DNA of 64,000 nucleotides, taken from Actinernus sp. WN-2022. Taxonomy: Eukaryota; Cnidaria; Anthozoa; Actiniaria; Actinernidae. Both the position numbers and the translations under genes were made by a program. Of this stretch, positions 38,401-47,300 are shown in pieces (positions within the stretch are counted from its first letter, which is position 1; each line of letters opens with the position of its first letter). The notes below the pieces were generated by a model. It was not told the DNA's origin. It did no database searches and saw only the letters and a program-made list of their open reading frames with translations. The DNA lies in the NCBI GenBank assembly GCA_030867875.1, contig JAOWCC010000577.1:4976660-5040659 (forward strand), given 5' to 3'.

Positions 38401-41400
38401 CTACACAGTCTACACACTACACTATCTGGCACTACACAGTCTACACCACTATCTGGCAGTACACAGTCTACACACTACACTATCTGGCACTACACAGTTT
38501 ATATACTACACTATCTGGCACTAAATAGCCGTAGGTTCGACATAACTGGTAGAATCGCAATACCGAAAAAAGAAGCCGAGAAAACCAAAAAATAAGATGC
38601 CATATTTGAGGAACATATTAAGAAAACCGAGAAAGAAGGAGAAAAAATGGCTGTCCCGGGATCGAACCCTGGGTGAAGTTGACATATCTGGATACAAGAT
38701 TCGAAAATTAATTAGATGTCGGGAAGGTACAACTCTTTCCAGGCACGCCGCGCCAGGCATGAACCGGTGCAGGCCCGTGTGGAAGCTCCGCTTTATTTGA
38801 ACCAAACAACCAGTGAGCAATACGATCTTCATCACTGTCGTAGACGATATACCTGGGACATTTTCTAAAGCTAGCTGTCATCCCTTAGATGTTATTCATT
38901 CTGATATTAAATAGAACATATTCGTGTTTCTTTGAAAGGTTCACTTCGATGCGTATAACAAGAAGTTTGGTAATGACGGAATGCATGAGCGGCTAGATTG
39001 GGACAATTGTGAGGTAAGAACTCCCTGATAATGGAAAAGGGGTCTCACAGGGTTAAATTGGAGGAGTTTGTTCATCAGAACATTCTACTGCTAGGGTGTT
39101 ATTGTTATTTATAATACAAATTATGGGAACATCCTGAGAATGCACGATTTCATTGGCTGCTCAGCGTGCTTGAATTCACGAGTATTTATTTCCGCGTAGA
39201 TCAAATTTTATATTATAAAACAAATAGAAGATGGATCTCTGTCTTATAACAAAATAATGCACTATCGAGGTCTTGAAAAGCTGCTGTGCATCCGCAGTTT
39301 TTAACTCGTGGATGCACGCATGTATACAGGGTTAGGTGGATTTCATTTCCGAGCGTGCCGTTAACTCCGAGCATGGCGTTGGTTTTCTGACCATGGCGTT
39401 GACTTTTCCGAAGATACATGGACGGACGTTTGTGATAGCTAGCTGTGAATGGCAGTTGTTTTAACTTGCCGGTCTAGACTGCTGGTAGTGGGTCCCTATC
39501 AATCACTTAGTGGTGATGACGTAACGTTGACGTCATCGGCCACGTGGTTTTAAGTACATGCCCATACCCCTCATTTCCAAAGCCAGACAGTTCGAACTTG
39601 GACAGGCGTGGTAGTGGGTCCCCACAAATCACTTTGCGGCAATGACGTCATCGGTCACATGATTTTAATTACATGCCCATATCTCCCTAATTTTTAATGT
39701 CAGACAGTTCAAACTTGGACAGGCATGGTATTGGGTCCCCACAATTCACTTAGTGGTGATGACGTAACGATAACGTCATCGGTCACGTGATTTTTAGTCT
39801 ATGCCAAAATAGTCGCTGACCATCCACGAGTTGCCCTTAGGGGCCCTATGTTTCAAGATTTGAGTGTGCAATATTTAAGTTTAGAGACTGATATGCGTTC
39901 TTTATCGGCAAATACAGGCACGCGCGAAAAATAAAGAATACTGCAAGAGGTCGAGTATGAAGAAATTTTGAGTTCATCGTATAGTCAGCAAGAAAAACTG
40001 AGCGCACAGCAGTGCGTTTCAACTGAAATCAGTTGTCAATAACCAATTCAAAAGAAATATAAGATTCCGGTTCGTTCTGCCAAACGTATTACGAAACTAT
40101 TGATCATTTTTTTGTTGAGTGTGTTGAGTCAAAAAACTTATATTTTGAAATTAGAACTTGGCTTGAAACTGTCAATATTAAGTTGCCAGAGTCCAATATA
40201 GTAAATATCATTTTAGGTGTAGATGATCAAGTTATAAATTATATAATTTTAGAATATAAAATGTGTCTTTATAAAGCTAGAGGAAAACAAATTCCGTCTA
40301 TCACTCTTTTTAAGAACTTATTAAGATACTCAGAAAAAATTGAATTAAAAATCGCCAAAAAAAGAAATAAACTCCTTTCACATTATAAGAAATGGAACAC
40401 AATTCTAATGGCAATAAATAAGTAATTAGAAAAACGTAGCGTAAATTTGAGTATGTTTTATATTTTTTGTTATTTTGTGTATAGTTTAGTGTTAGTAGAT
40501 GTGTAATTTTGTAAAATTTATTAAATAAAATAAAAAGAGGTTGTTAAAGAAAAAAAAAAAAGATTCCGGTTGAATAAAATAATTTTCGTAAATATCTCCA
40601 CAAAGAAATGTAATTTCAATAGACAATGAATAAAACAGGAATCATTTTATCATTGTAACTGAGTAGATAACTTTGGGCGTTCGGTCAGTGATAAGCCGTC
40701 TGGCGATTCCAATTGAATCAGTATTGCACATGACTCAAAAACGTTTCTCTTGGAGCCATGTATTCAAATATCAATAAACCTAATTCCAGTGGTTTGCATA
40801 GTATTGTAATCTTGAATCCCGGCCTCCATGTACTCACCCAATCAGCCAATACAAATATTTTCCAAATTGAAAATTCCTGGATTTTCGATACATCCACTGA
40901 ATTCTCGCCACATTTATTCCTTCTTTGACAGATTAAGGTCTCGGAAATAAAGGCCACTTCTTCAGTAAGACTACTAGTGTTTTAGAAGCTTTCCAAAGCC
41001 GATATTTGTTGACTGCACGGCTTGTTTGTACTTGCAACGCTTGCATATCAACCATTTCCAAGGAGCGATTCAAATGTTCGTCTCAAAATATATATTCTCA
41101 TACAGGAGAGACAGAATTCAATCCTGCTGTTACCCTTCTAGCGATCTCGTGCCATTATCTAACCCTTACGTAAGTAGTTAGTGGTTCATGAATATGATGA
41201 TTAAGAACAGTTTCACCACTAGGGATGAACTTGTAATTTTCAACTGGTGTTTCATTGGGTTTCCAAACTCATACACCTGACCAAATGCAGTCCTAATTGA
41301 CAAAAAAGCTCATGAATTATTAATAGTTTGAGAATTATGTTAACACGTATCAGGTCTCGATCCCTTCCTTGGGTTTACACAACGACTTGAGAATTCTCCC

Positions 41401-43786
41401 AAAGGGCTAAGAGGATCTGGGTCGATGACATTATAGGTGCCAGGAGTACTTTGTTCACCAATAAAGCACTATCATTAGCCAATCACATGCCTGGGTTTTG
41501 TACTGTGTTGAACATTGAACGCACCAAGTATGAGACCGTATTTCGGGTATATAGTTACAGTCAAATGGCTCATCCCATTTCTCGAGCAAGCACACAAGGG
41601 TTACCGTCACAACAAATTAATAACAAACAGTAAATTGAATGCGATACGAAATGGAGAAAGTCGAGCAAGACGTAGGTTTGACATAACTGGGTTGGACAAT
41701 CTAGCGTATCTCTTACCTCCAGTATGATTTACACTATGTCATGTTGGCCTAAAGCAGAAGCTTGGCGGTTTTTAAGATTTGAAAATTATGTAGTATTACG
41801 GTCACGCCGTCTGACAATCCTGATATTTTCCTTTTTATTGGACACAGATGAGGTTTATTAGAGACCATTGACATATGCTTAATGCCCCGTTTAGCGTCCA
41901 CTGGACGTTTAGAGGGGAAGGTGGTCCAAGCGGGACACTAAGCATATGTCGACGGTCCCTTACGTTCTACGAACTAGAATTAGTCCTGTAGGGACGTGCT
42001 TAGCGTCACTGATAACACGTTCAAATCTACTTCTCAGCAATAACTGATATACGTTCTTCCTTTCCAGGAGGATGTTCGTCAGTTCAAAGCAGCATTCATT
42101 CACAAGCATATTATCGACACAGAAATCAAGGAACACACGTATCCTAACTATATTTAGATTACTTGTCATTTTGTTAAAGCATGCAGTGCCCAATACATTG
42201 TATTAGATAGAACACCAAAACAAAATCTAGAAAGTGGCATCCAAGTACCAGACATAGCACGTAGGAAATTGCTGTGTAGACCAATCTCGGCGTCGTCGAT
42301 TGCACCAAAGCAACAAGAGCGGATTTCGTACGAGTGGGCAGGTTACGGCGATCTTACGGCACGGTTACGGTACGGTTACGGTACGGCATGCCGTGACATT
42401 GAAATGGTTTCCCATTGTTTCTGTCCTTCTGATCCAATCAAATTAATGTTACGGTATACGGCAAGTTACTATTACGGTAAAGCTAGTCTTGTCGTATTTC
42501 CGGGTCGGGTGGAACTTCTCGAAACAAGCGACAGTATTGGCCTACCCAACAATAGAAAACACCCTAACCTTTAGAAAGTGCAGCACAAAAACAATAGAAG
42601 TATAGTATCTCGAGAGGATCCCCGTTCCACTTGTACGATATCTACTGCAACGTCTGCGGACAAATCACTATCGAAAACCACAATATAGAGCGGTTTTCGA
42701 TTGAGTGTCGAAAGTAATGTGATTGCTTTGGTATTGCGTTACCTTAGCGTTTTATATTTTATACGTATCAGCCAATCACGTTCTCAACTAAAGCCAAACA
42801 TTGTTATGGTCTGTCCAATCCATTTTAATATTCGTTTTAGCGAGTTATCGACGATTGCTTTTACATTTCCTCGTCACCGGTTCAAGTAAAACCACGGATT
42901 ACTTCAGTTCGTGACTGGCCTGTTGTGTTTTACTTGCTCTCGTTATTGGCTCTGAAATGTCTTTGGTTCAGGTTTTACGACACTAATAAAAACCGCCCTT
43001 ATGAAAACACTACCCAGCAACAAGACACCCACAAGCCGCTTATGAAATGCTGATGTTAGGGCGCGTTCGATTGACCGTATTCCGGAATAAGAATAGGTGG
43101 AATAATCTCTGGAAATCACTGGTTCAGGAACATTTTGCACTATAAGATACTAACGTTTGCTGAAATGTGATATTCAGGATACATTTAGCGTTCCAGTGAC
43201 TAAAAATTCCTGATATGAGCAATTTGTAGTTATAATTCTGTATTCTTATTCCGGAATACGGTCAATCGAACGCACCTTTAGATTTGGTGTAAGTTTACTT
43301 GTTTGTCAAAGTGGTCTTAGGTATTTCTTTGCTAGCAAAGTTCTCTTCGGATTCTGGTCGGGGTCTGTCTGGGTAGAATCCATTTTTCCTTGGAGATATT
43401 GCCGGAATAGAACACAAGGGTTTTATATTGCTGTATGTAACCTTTTCTCAAGTTACCTTCTTGACGATTTCTCCAGTATGATGCGATGGTTAAGTACTTT
43501 GTCATCTCACACGTACACAGGGGAGGGAATGGAAGAGATTGGATCCACCAAGATACGTGATGGGGCACCGAGAGAACCACCCGAGGCCGACAACGAACAC
43601 CAGAAAGAGTCCAGCCCGAATGGGGACAAAAGTGAATCACAGGACAAAAGTGAATCACAGGACAAGGAAGAGATTGTAACGAAAGGAAAAGAGACTCGAC
43701 AACATGAAAGTGGATGCGTAGAATCCTCCACAAATCTCTCAGAGAACACGGATGTTAATCACTTAGAAGAAGAATCCGCCAGCTAA
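17430..43786 (+). CDS. PUS1: PUS1, tRNA pseudouridine synthase A family (15 exons, complete)
   Basis: Isomerises uridine to pseudouridine in tRNAs (nuclear and mitochondrial in animals). Exons: 17430-17597, 19404-19504, 24570-24663, 26950-27018, 32436-32502, 32781-32878, 32952-32979, 34808-34886, 35573-35618, 35772-35865, 36307-36377, 37024-37068, 38939-39013, 42068-42138, 43477-43786; total 1416 nt, 471 residues plus stop. Order of hallmarks: [11 protein letters not shown]; the catalytic motif [10 protein letters not shown] (Asp near residue 131); [68 protein letters not shown]; then an acidic DKSESQ-repeated tail. The start is the first in-frame ATG (CAACATGG). The 28-nt exon is the least certain; its phase fits. 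Intron 4 appears AT-AC and intron 14 U12-type. Confidence 0.95.
18118..18172 (-). mobile_element. tRNA-like SINE head fragment
   Basis: The minus strand reads GGTAGAGTGTGGGCCTTGCA followed by a GGGTTTGATTCC B-box, a degraded tRNA A-box/B-box pair with a 3' GGTGCTA. It lies in PUS1 intron 1. Confidence 0.5.
18238..18418. repeat. Imperfect tandem duplication, about 115 bp
   Basis: The segment ACATTTTGGCAAGCACTGGG...GGCACAGTGACT occurs twice (from 18243 and from 18358). Intronic and non-coding. Confidence 0.75.
19893..24245 (+). mobile_element. Candidate 4.3 kb element carrying the pseudogene
   Basis: A 29-bp perfect inverted repeat (19935-19963 and 24088-24116, GACTTGTAGCACAATCACCA...) flanks the decayed gene at 21021-23841. 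The outer flanks (TACAAAxxxx..CTCTGTTTATA) are also inverted with gaps. It fills most of PUS1 intron 2. Element boundaries and target duplication were not resolved. Confidence 0.5.
21021..23841 (+). pseudogene. Decayed uncharacterised DDE-like mobile-element gene
   Basis: The pieces form one long protein: a basic coiled-coil start ([20 protein letters not shown]), [33 protein letters not shown], then the longest part (22444-23289) with [46 protein letters not shown], and a tail to 23841 with CYCIDC. I recognise the layout as a repeated uncharacterised family of coral proteomes; the D...DGCAAQYK...HAKGEQD spacing suggests a DDE-like nuclease (inference). In-frame stops at 21240, about 21417, 21935 and 23290, frameshifts near 21620, 21690 and 22310, and a small CTCTGCACAATCTTCTA duplication show it is dead. 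The usual Asp before GCAAQYK is Asn here. Confidence 0.75.
24664..26740 (+). other. PUS1 intron 3, mostly unique sequence
   Basis: No gene or clear element seen. TACATGTA is frequent here. A segment at 24718-24790 (AGTCCATTTCTAAT...GATTTCGCTTGTGGACAACA) resembles 30308-30390 and 31750-31825. Confidence 0.5.
26750..26833. repeat. 31-bp minisatellite, about 2.7 copies
   Basis: The unit begins AGGACTATTGCAGGCATTCA and is exactly 31 bp. It lies in PUS1 intron 3. Confidence 0.9.
27528..27620. repeat. 31-bp minisatellite, 3 copies
   Basis: The unit begins TCAACGTAGTGTGCACAGGG and is exactly 31 bp, three nearly identical copies. It lies in PUS1 intron 4. Confidence 0.95.
28130..28212. repeat. Fragment of the CGCCTGCAAGCAGGCT dispersed repeat
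   Basis: CGGCCAATATGGC...AACACCCTCTACCGCCTGCAAGCAGGCT matches arms of the inverted repeat at 49205-49425 and 50625-50800. Confidence 0.7.
28646..30236. mobile_element. Tc1/mariner-like non-autonomous element
   Basis: The termini TACAGTATTGTGCAAAAGTT and its reverse complement (CTTTTGCACAATACTGTA) end in TA, as expected for Tc1/mariner insertion. Further inside, GGCGATATTTC/GAAATTTCGGCGA blocks are inverted and diverged. No transposase frame. Its right part lies in the 1.45 kb tandem duplication, so a second right end occurs near 31673. Confidence 0.75.
29150..32083. repeat. 1.45 kb tandem duplication
   Basis: Copy A (29150-30602) and copy B (30603-32083) are near-identical head-to-tail. Both begin TAATAAACGAAAGGAATGCG and end GCAAAACTTCTTCA. 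Differences are point changes, small indels, the GT/G tract (22 G near 30532; 29 G near 32002) and loss of an ATCCCAAACTTTCTGTGTG block in copy A. It lies in PUS1 intron 4. Confidence 0.95.
32124..32266. mobile_element. Foldback MITE, about 140 bp
   Basis: AAGAAAGAGTTAAGTGATGG on the left is inverted on the right (CATCACTTAACTCTTTCTTT). The arms extend to about 45 bp (GAAGAGGTGAG / CTCACCCCTTC), with a short loop. Confidence 0.8.
32545..32752. repeat. Three imperfect about 70-bp repeats
   Basis: The pattern CCAATCATACA...GATAGT..AATCTGTGT.GACAT.CCAACAAACTAA.AGA.CCTT recurs three times just before PUS1 exon 6. Confidence 0.75.
33761..33862. mobile_element. Foldback repeat with CCGAGGGCC core
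   Basis: TTTCATACCGAGAACCGAGG and its imperfect inverse (CCGAAGGTTTGAGGTATGAAA) enclose AAATATCCCGAGGGCCGTAGG. It forms one long hairpin in PUS1 intron 7. Confidence 0.75.
34459..34500. repeat. Perfect 42-bp palindrome
   Basis: The left half GGCAATGTTGTATCAGATAT(A) is exactly inverted in the right half, with no spacer, around an (AT)n centre. It lies in PUS1 intron 7. Confidence 0.97.
34598..34714. repeat. Imperfect tandem duplication
   Basis: GTCCCACATCGAAGAGACAG..GTATGCAATAAGAGAGCAGA recurs as GTCCCACATGGAAGAGATGG..GTACGCAATGAGAGAGCAGA. Confidence 0.75.
36693..36844. repeat. 51-bp minisatellite, 3 copies
   Basis: The unit begins CAGTATACCTGGAAAGCATA and has a 51-bp period. It lies in PUS1 intron 11; the open frame across it is incidental. 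Confidence 0.9.
37264..37625. repeat. 31-bp minisatellite, about 11 copies
   Basis: The unit begins GGATTGGAGGGAATTGATAA; 31 bp with a few 32-bp units. It lies in PUS1 intron 12. Confidence 0.95.
37705..38522. repeat. 31-bp minisatellite, about 26 copies
   Basis: The unit begins TATCTGGCACTACACAGTCT and is 31 bp; several units lack a few bases. It lies in PUS1 intron 12, about 80 bp after the previous array but unrelated in sequence. Confidence 0.95.
38530..38800 (-). mobile_element. Possible tRNA-derived SINE
   Basis: The minus strand carries a perfect B-box (GGTTCGATCCCGGGA) near 38665, followed by a T-rich stretch. An A-box is not clear, so a real tRNA is unlikely. Confidence 0.35.
39485..39800. 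repeat. About 123-bp repeat, 2.5 copies
   Basis: GTGGGTCCCYAYMAATCACTT..GGTGATGACGTAACG..ACGTCATCGG..CACGTG recurs from about 39487, 39612 and 39730. The units contain paired TGACGTCA-like and CACGTG palindromes. Confidence 0.85.
40073..40559 (+). mobile_element. 5'-truncated LINE with 12-bp target duplication
   Basis: The insert encodes the end of an L1-like ORF2 ([18 protein letters not shown], the zf-RVT-like Cys/His cluster, to a stop at about 40425), then a short 3' UTR and a poly-A tract. It is flanked by the exact 12-bp direct repeat AAGATTCCGGTT (40061-40072 and 40560-40571). It lies in PUS1 intron 13 and is a recent-looking target-primed insertion. Confidence 0.9.
41165..41338. repeat. 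Dispersed repeat (CTCATGAATTATT family), copy 1
   Basis: TAGTTAGTGGTTCATGAATA through CTCATGAATTATTAATAGTTTGAGAA. Related copies are at 60630-60798, 62975-63147 and, more diverged, 63290-63465. Confidence 0.75.
42269..42620. repeat. Dispersed repeat related to the 45.8-46.6 kb array
   Basis: GGATTTCGTACGAGTGG, repeated ACGGTTACGGTACGG and TTGGCCTACCCAACAATAGA also occur, diverged and partly inverted, at 45780-46640. It begins about 130 bp after PUS1 exon 14; the open frame is incidental. Confidence 0.6.
43060..43280. mobile_element. Intact MITE, GACCGTATTCCGGAATAAG family
   Basis: GCGTTCGATTGACCGTATTC...GAATAAGAATA is inverted at the right end (TATTCTTATTCCGGAATACG..CAATCGAACGC); about 220 bp, in PUS1 intron 14. 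A second, interrupted copy is at 5506-5952. Confidence 0.9.
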
Positions 43787-43916
43787 CAAAGAACAAAAAC
43801 ATTTTTATTGTGGAAATAGCACATCGAGGAATTGGTTTCAAGTCCGGCTATCAATAGTCCAAACTACAGCGACACGTTCTGAATATTATTTTGGAAGAAC
43901 ACGTGCGTACTGTAAA

Positions 43917-43922
43917 AATAAA
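43917..43922 (+). terminator. Candidate PUS1 polyadenylation signal
   Basis: AATAAA lies 131 bp after the PUS1 stop. On the other strand, AATAAA at 44087-44082 could serve TMTC1; the two 3' ends lie within about 570 bp. Confidence 0.4.
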
Positions 43923-44355
43923 GGGGTATGGTAACGAGGGTGTTTCAAAGGACAAACAGTACATGACCTATCTAATGATTGCATAAATTACTCCTGTTCA
44001 TTGCCTGACCAGTACTTGTTGATTATATCAATGGATACCTCAGTCATGTTTTGCCGAAAATCGATTTTAGCTCCGGTCACATTTATTTATCATTGGAAAA
44101 CTAAACGGACAAAATAAAACTTTCTCTGCATGCAGTATGGTTTCCATGGGCTCTTATTACACGACTTCATAAGGAATTTCTTGTTGCTAGGGAAAGGGGG
44201 TCATACTGCTTTCTTGCTTCATGAACATCAGCAAGTCGAAAGTGTCCTATGGAAATGGGTTTCCTGTGGAATACTCCTAAAGGAATCCCGTCACATTTTA
44301 TATTCAATGGAGTTGGTTGTGACGCGTTGTTACGTCGTCCTTTCGTTGCATGCAG

Positions 44356-47300
44356 TCACTGGTTTCTCTCTACTCTGCTCAGCTTGGCCAGGTTCTGTCG
44401 TAGCACGGTGTTGTCGGGATCGAGCTTCAGTGCCGCTTTGTAGTGCTTGCGAGCCTCTGAATAACTTTTCTGTGAAAACGAGGTAAAAACTGTCAAAACA
44501 CTGAACAAACTACTAAGCATTCCACGGACTCCCGCCAAAATCAGAAAAATATAGGGTGAATATTTTCTAAAACCACAATACATTGCTCAAAATACATTTC
44601 ACATTGTATCCACGAATTCTCCATAGGGAGGCTGTTATTACCTTAAAATCACCAATTCAGAAAATTAATTTACCATTATTCGATAGGCTATCTTAGATAA
44701 ATCGGCTATCCTAGGAAAACGTAGACTTGGCTAGGAGTCGATCAAACTGCAAGAAGAATTTCTCGCCCTTTGGGATCGTGTTCCCACAGCTATTACTCGT
44801 TTCTATAACTTTATGTAAACGCGGGAAATGTATTATGTCTTAAATATTGTTTATTACCTCTGAAGTATGACTCCTAGTTTCAAGTTTACCTCAATGTGAA
44901 GTATGACTCCCAGATTCATGTGCGCGCTGGAGTGCTTGTCATTTAACTGGACAGCTTTCATAAAACTCTGAAACAACGGAATAAAAAATAACGAAGCTAA
45001 GTACTAATAAATGCTGTAACGCTTCCATAAGATGTTTTCGTCGGCCAATAACTTTTACTACCACAAAGTTGTTCTTATGTGCCCGCAGCCAAATGAGCAT
45101 GATTTTAAAACGATTAAAGCCTCGCAGTCAGCCTAGACGCTTTGCGGGCGCACACCCGTTCAGTCGCCATTTTATTGCAGTCGAAAATTGGTACACGTGG
45201 AGCAAGACTTGATAACCAACCATGCAATCAGGACATATATCAAACAATAGCGCAATTTTCAAAACAAACGGCCGCAATGCGTCTAGGATGATTGTGGGCC
45301 TTTAAGTTGAACATTTCAAAGATTTCTTGCCTGGTGTCAACGACTGCATAATTACATGTAACGCATGGACTTTACGGGGCTGAGGCGTGTAATGAGGGGC
45401 GAGATTAATGCAATGGTGCGGCAGACTGCCAATCGTGAATATATCATCGGAAGTATACATGAATCTACAGAGAATCCTGCGCTAATGTTTGCATTACAAA
45501 CTTCACCTGTTTAGCGTCCTTCATGTTGTTCGTATCCTTTAAGAGATTCCCTTGGTGGAAGTACAGATCAGCGTCATCAAACCTAACCAACGCTGCATTG
45601 ATAATCTTAATAGCCTGGAAGACAACAGCAAGAACAGAGTGAAATCTTCCATTCATGGCGGCATAGCCGTCCAGTCGGTAGCAATCATATCCAACACAAA
45701 AAATGATGAGAATTTCGGTTTCTTCCCTTCAAAAGCACTACTCAATAGGAGCCAAACAGTACCGCTCGAAACGAGCCACAGCATTGGCTTACCCAACAAT
45801 ACAAAACATCCTAATCTTTAGAACGAGCAGTACAAAAACAAGAGCTACAGTATAATGGACCAATCAGAATACAGGTCTGAAAGTGAGCCAGACAGTACCG
45901 CGCAATACAAAACACCCTGACCTTTAAAACGAGCAGTACAAAAACAAGACCTACAGTATAATGGACCAATCAGAATACAGGTCTGGAAGTGAGCCAGACA
46001 GTACCGCGCAATACAAAACATCCTAATCTTTAGAACGAGCAGTACAAAAACAAGAGCTACAGTATAATGGACCAATCAGAATACAGGTCTGGAAGTGAGC
46101 CAGACAGTACCGCGCAATACAAAACATCCTAATCTTTAGAACGAGCAGTACAAAAACAAGAGCTACAGTATAATGGACCAATCAGAATACAGGTCTGGAA
46201 GTGAGCCAGACAGTACCGCGCAATACAAAACACCCTGACCTTTAGAACGAGCAGTATAAAAACAATAGCGCTACAGTACAATGGATCCAATCGGAATACA
46301 GGTCTGGAAGTGAGCGAGACAGTACCACGCAATACAAAACACCCTGACCTTTAGAACGAGCAGTACAAAAACAATAGCGCGACAGTATAATGGACAATCA
46401 GAATACAGGTATCGAACGGTACTGTGTTACTCCTCAATAGAGCGGATTTCAAATGACAAAAATACGGCATGTCCGTAGCCGTACTGTAACTTACTGTGCT
46501 AACTTGCTGTACCGTAATTTGATTGGGTCAGAAAAACAATAGGGAAACCATTTCAATGTCACGTACAGTTTAACCGTGCCTTAAATCATTATGATAACTT
46601 GACCACTCGTACGAAATCCTCTAGTACTCAGTACGTTTTGGTTAAAGTGCCCCTAACGTTCGTTTATCGCAAATATCTATTCTACACCAAGTAAATAGTT
46701 GAATATTTCTTGATTTGAGTGTAGTGTCTAGGAGTTGTATTGGTTCAGTTATATATCCAAATTGTCAATGAATGTGACGTCTACCCAGGAACATTTATTA
46801 TACAAAAATGTTGGTAGAGATACAGGACATCGTATAAACATATTATAAATATAGTTTGCATCGGTGATTTTACCAAATATTTTTACTAAATCAAAATATT
46901 TTTATTCCCAAGGAGAAATATATAATTCCTGGGTTTACACGTCACAGCAGTAGCATTTTGCAGACACAGTTTTACTCCTGTTTTTGTATGGCTATCGTGA
47001 ACTATGATTGGTCAGTTTACGTTCCATAACTTCCCGTACTTTTGAATACTTTTGAGCTACCTAATAAACATCTTATTAAACTCGCTTTTTCGGTCCGTGC
47101 CGTCAGTTATGGATCCTCGTTCCCAAAATACATGATACCTTAAGTTTGTATCTGAAGAATATTTCAGAAATTTGATTTTACGGATTTTAGTTTGCATCGG
47201 ATTCACATCGATTCCCATACAAACGCTGTATTTCGCGCCATGTTTGCACCCCTTTCAAAATGCCGGATTTAACCGCGAACTGGTCTATTCATTACTCGAA

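Noticed and set aside
42269..42574. 101-codon frame downstream of PUS1 exon 14
   Set aside because: It overlaps a dispersed repeat rich in ACGGTTACGG and lies inside the PUS1 intron; no family match.
45845..46332. Minus-strand frames with SCFCTAR / YCAVLSGSLSDLYSDW repeats
   Set aside because: Generated by the 109-bp tandem repeat; not conserved coding sequence.
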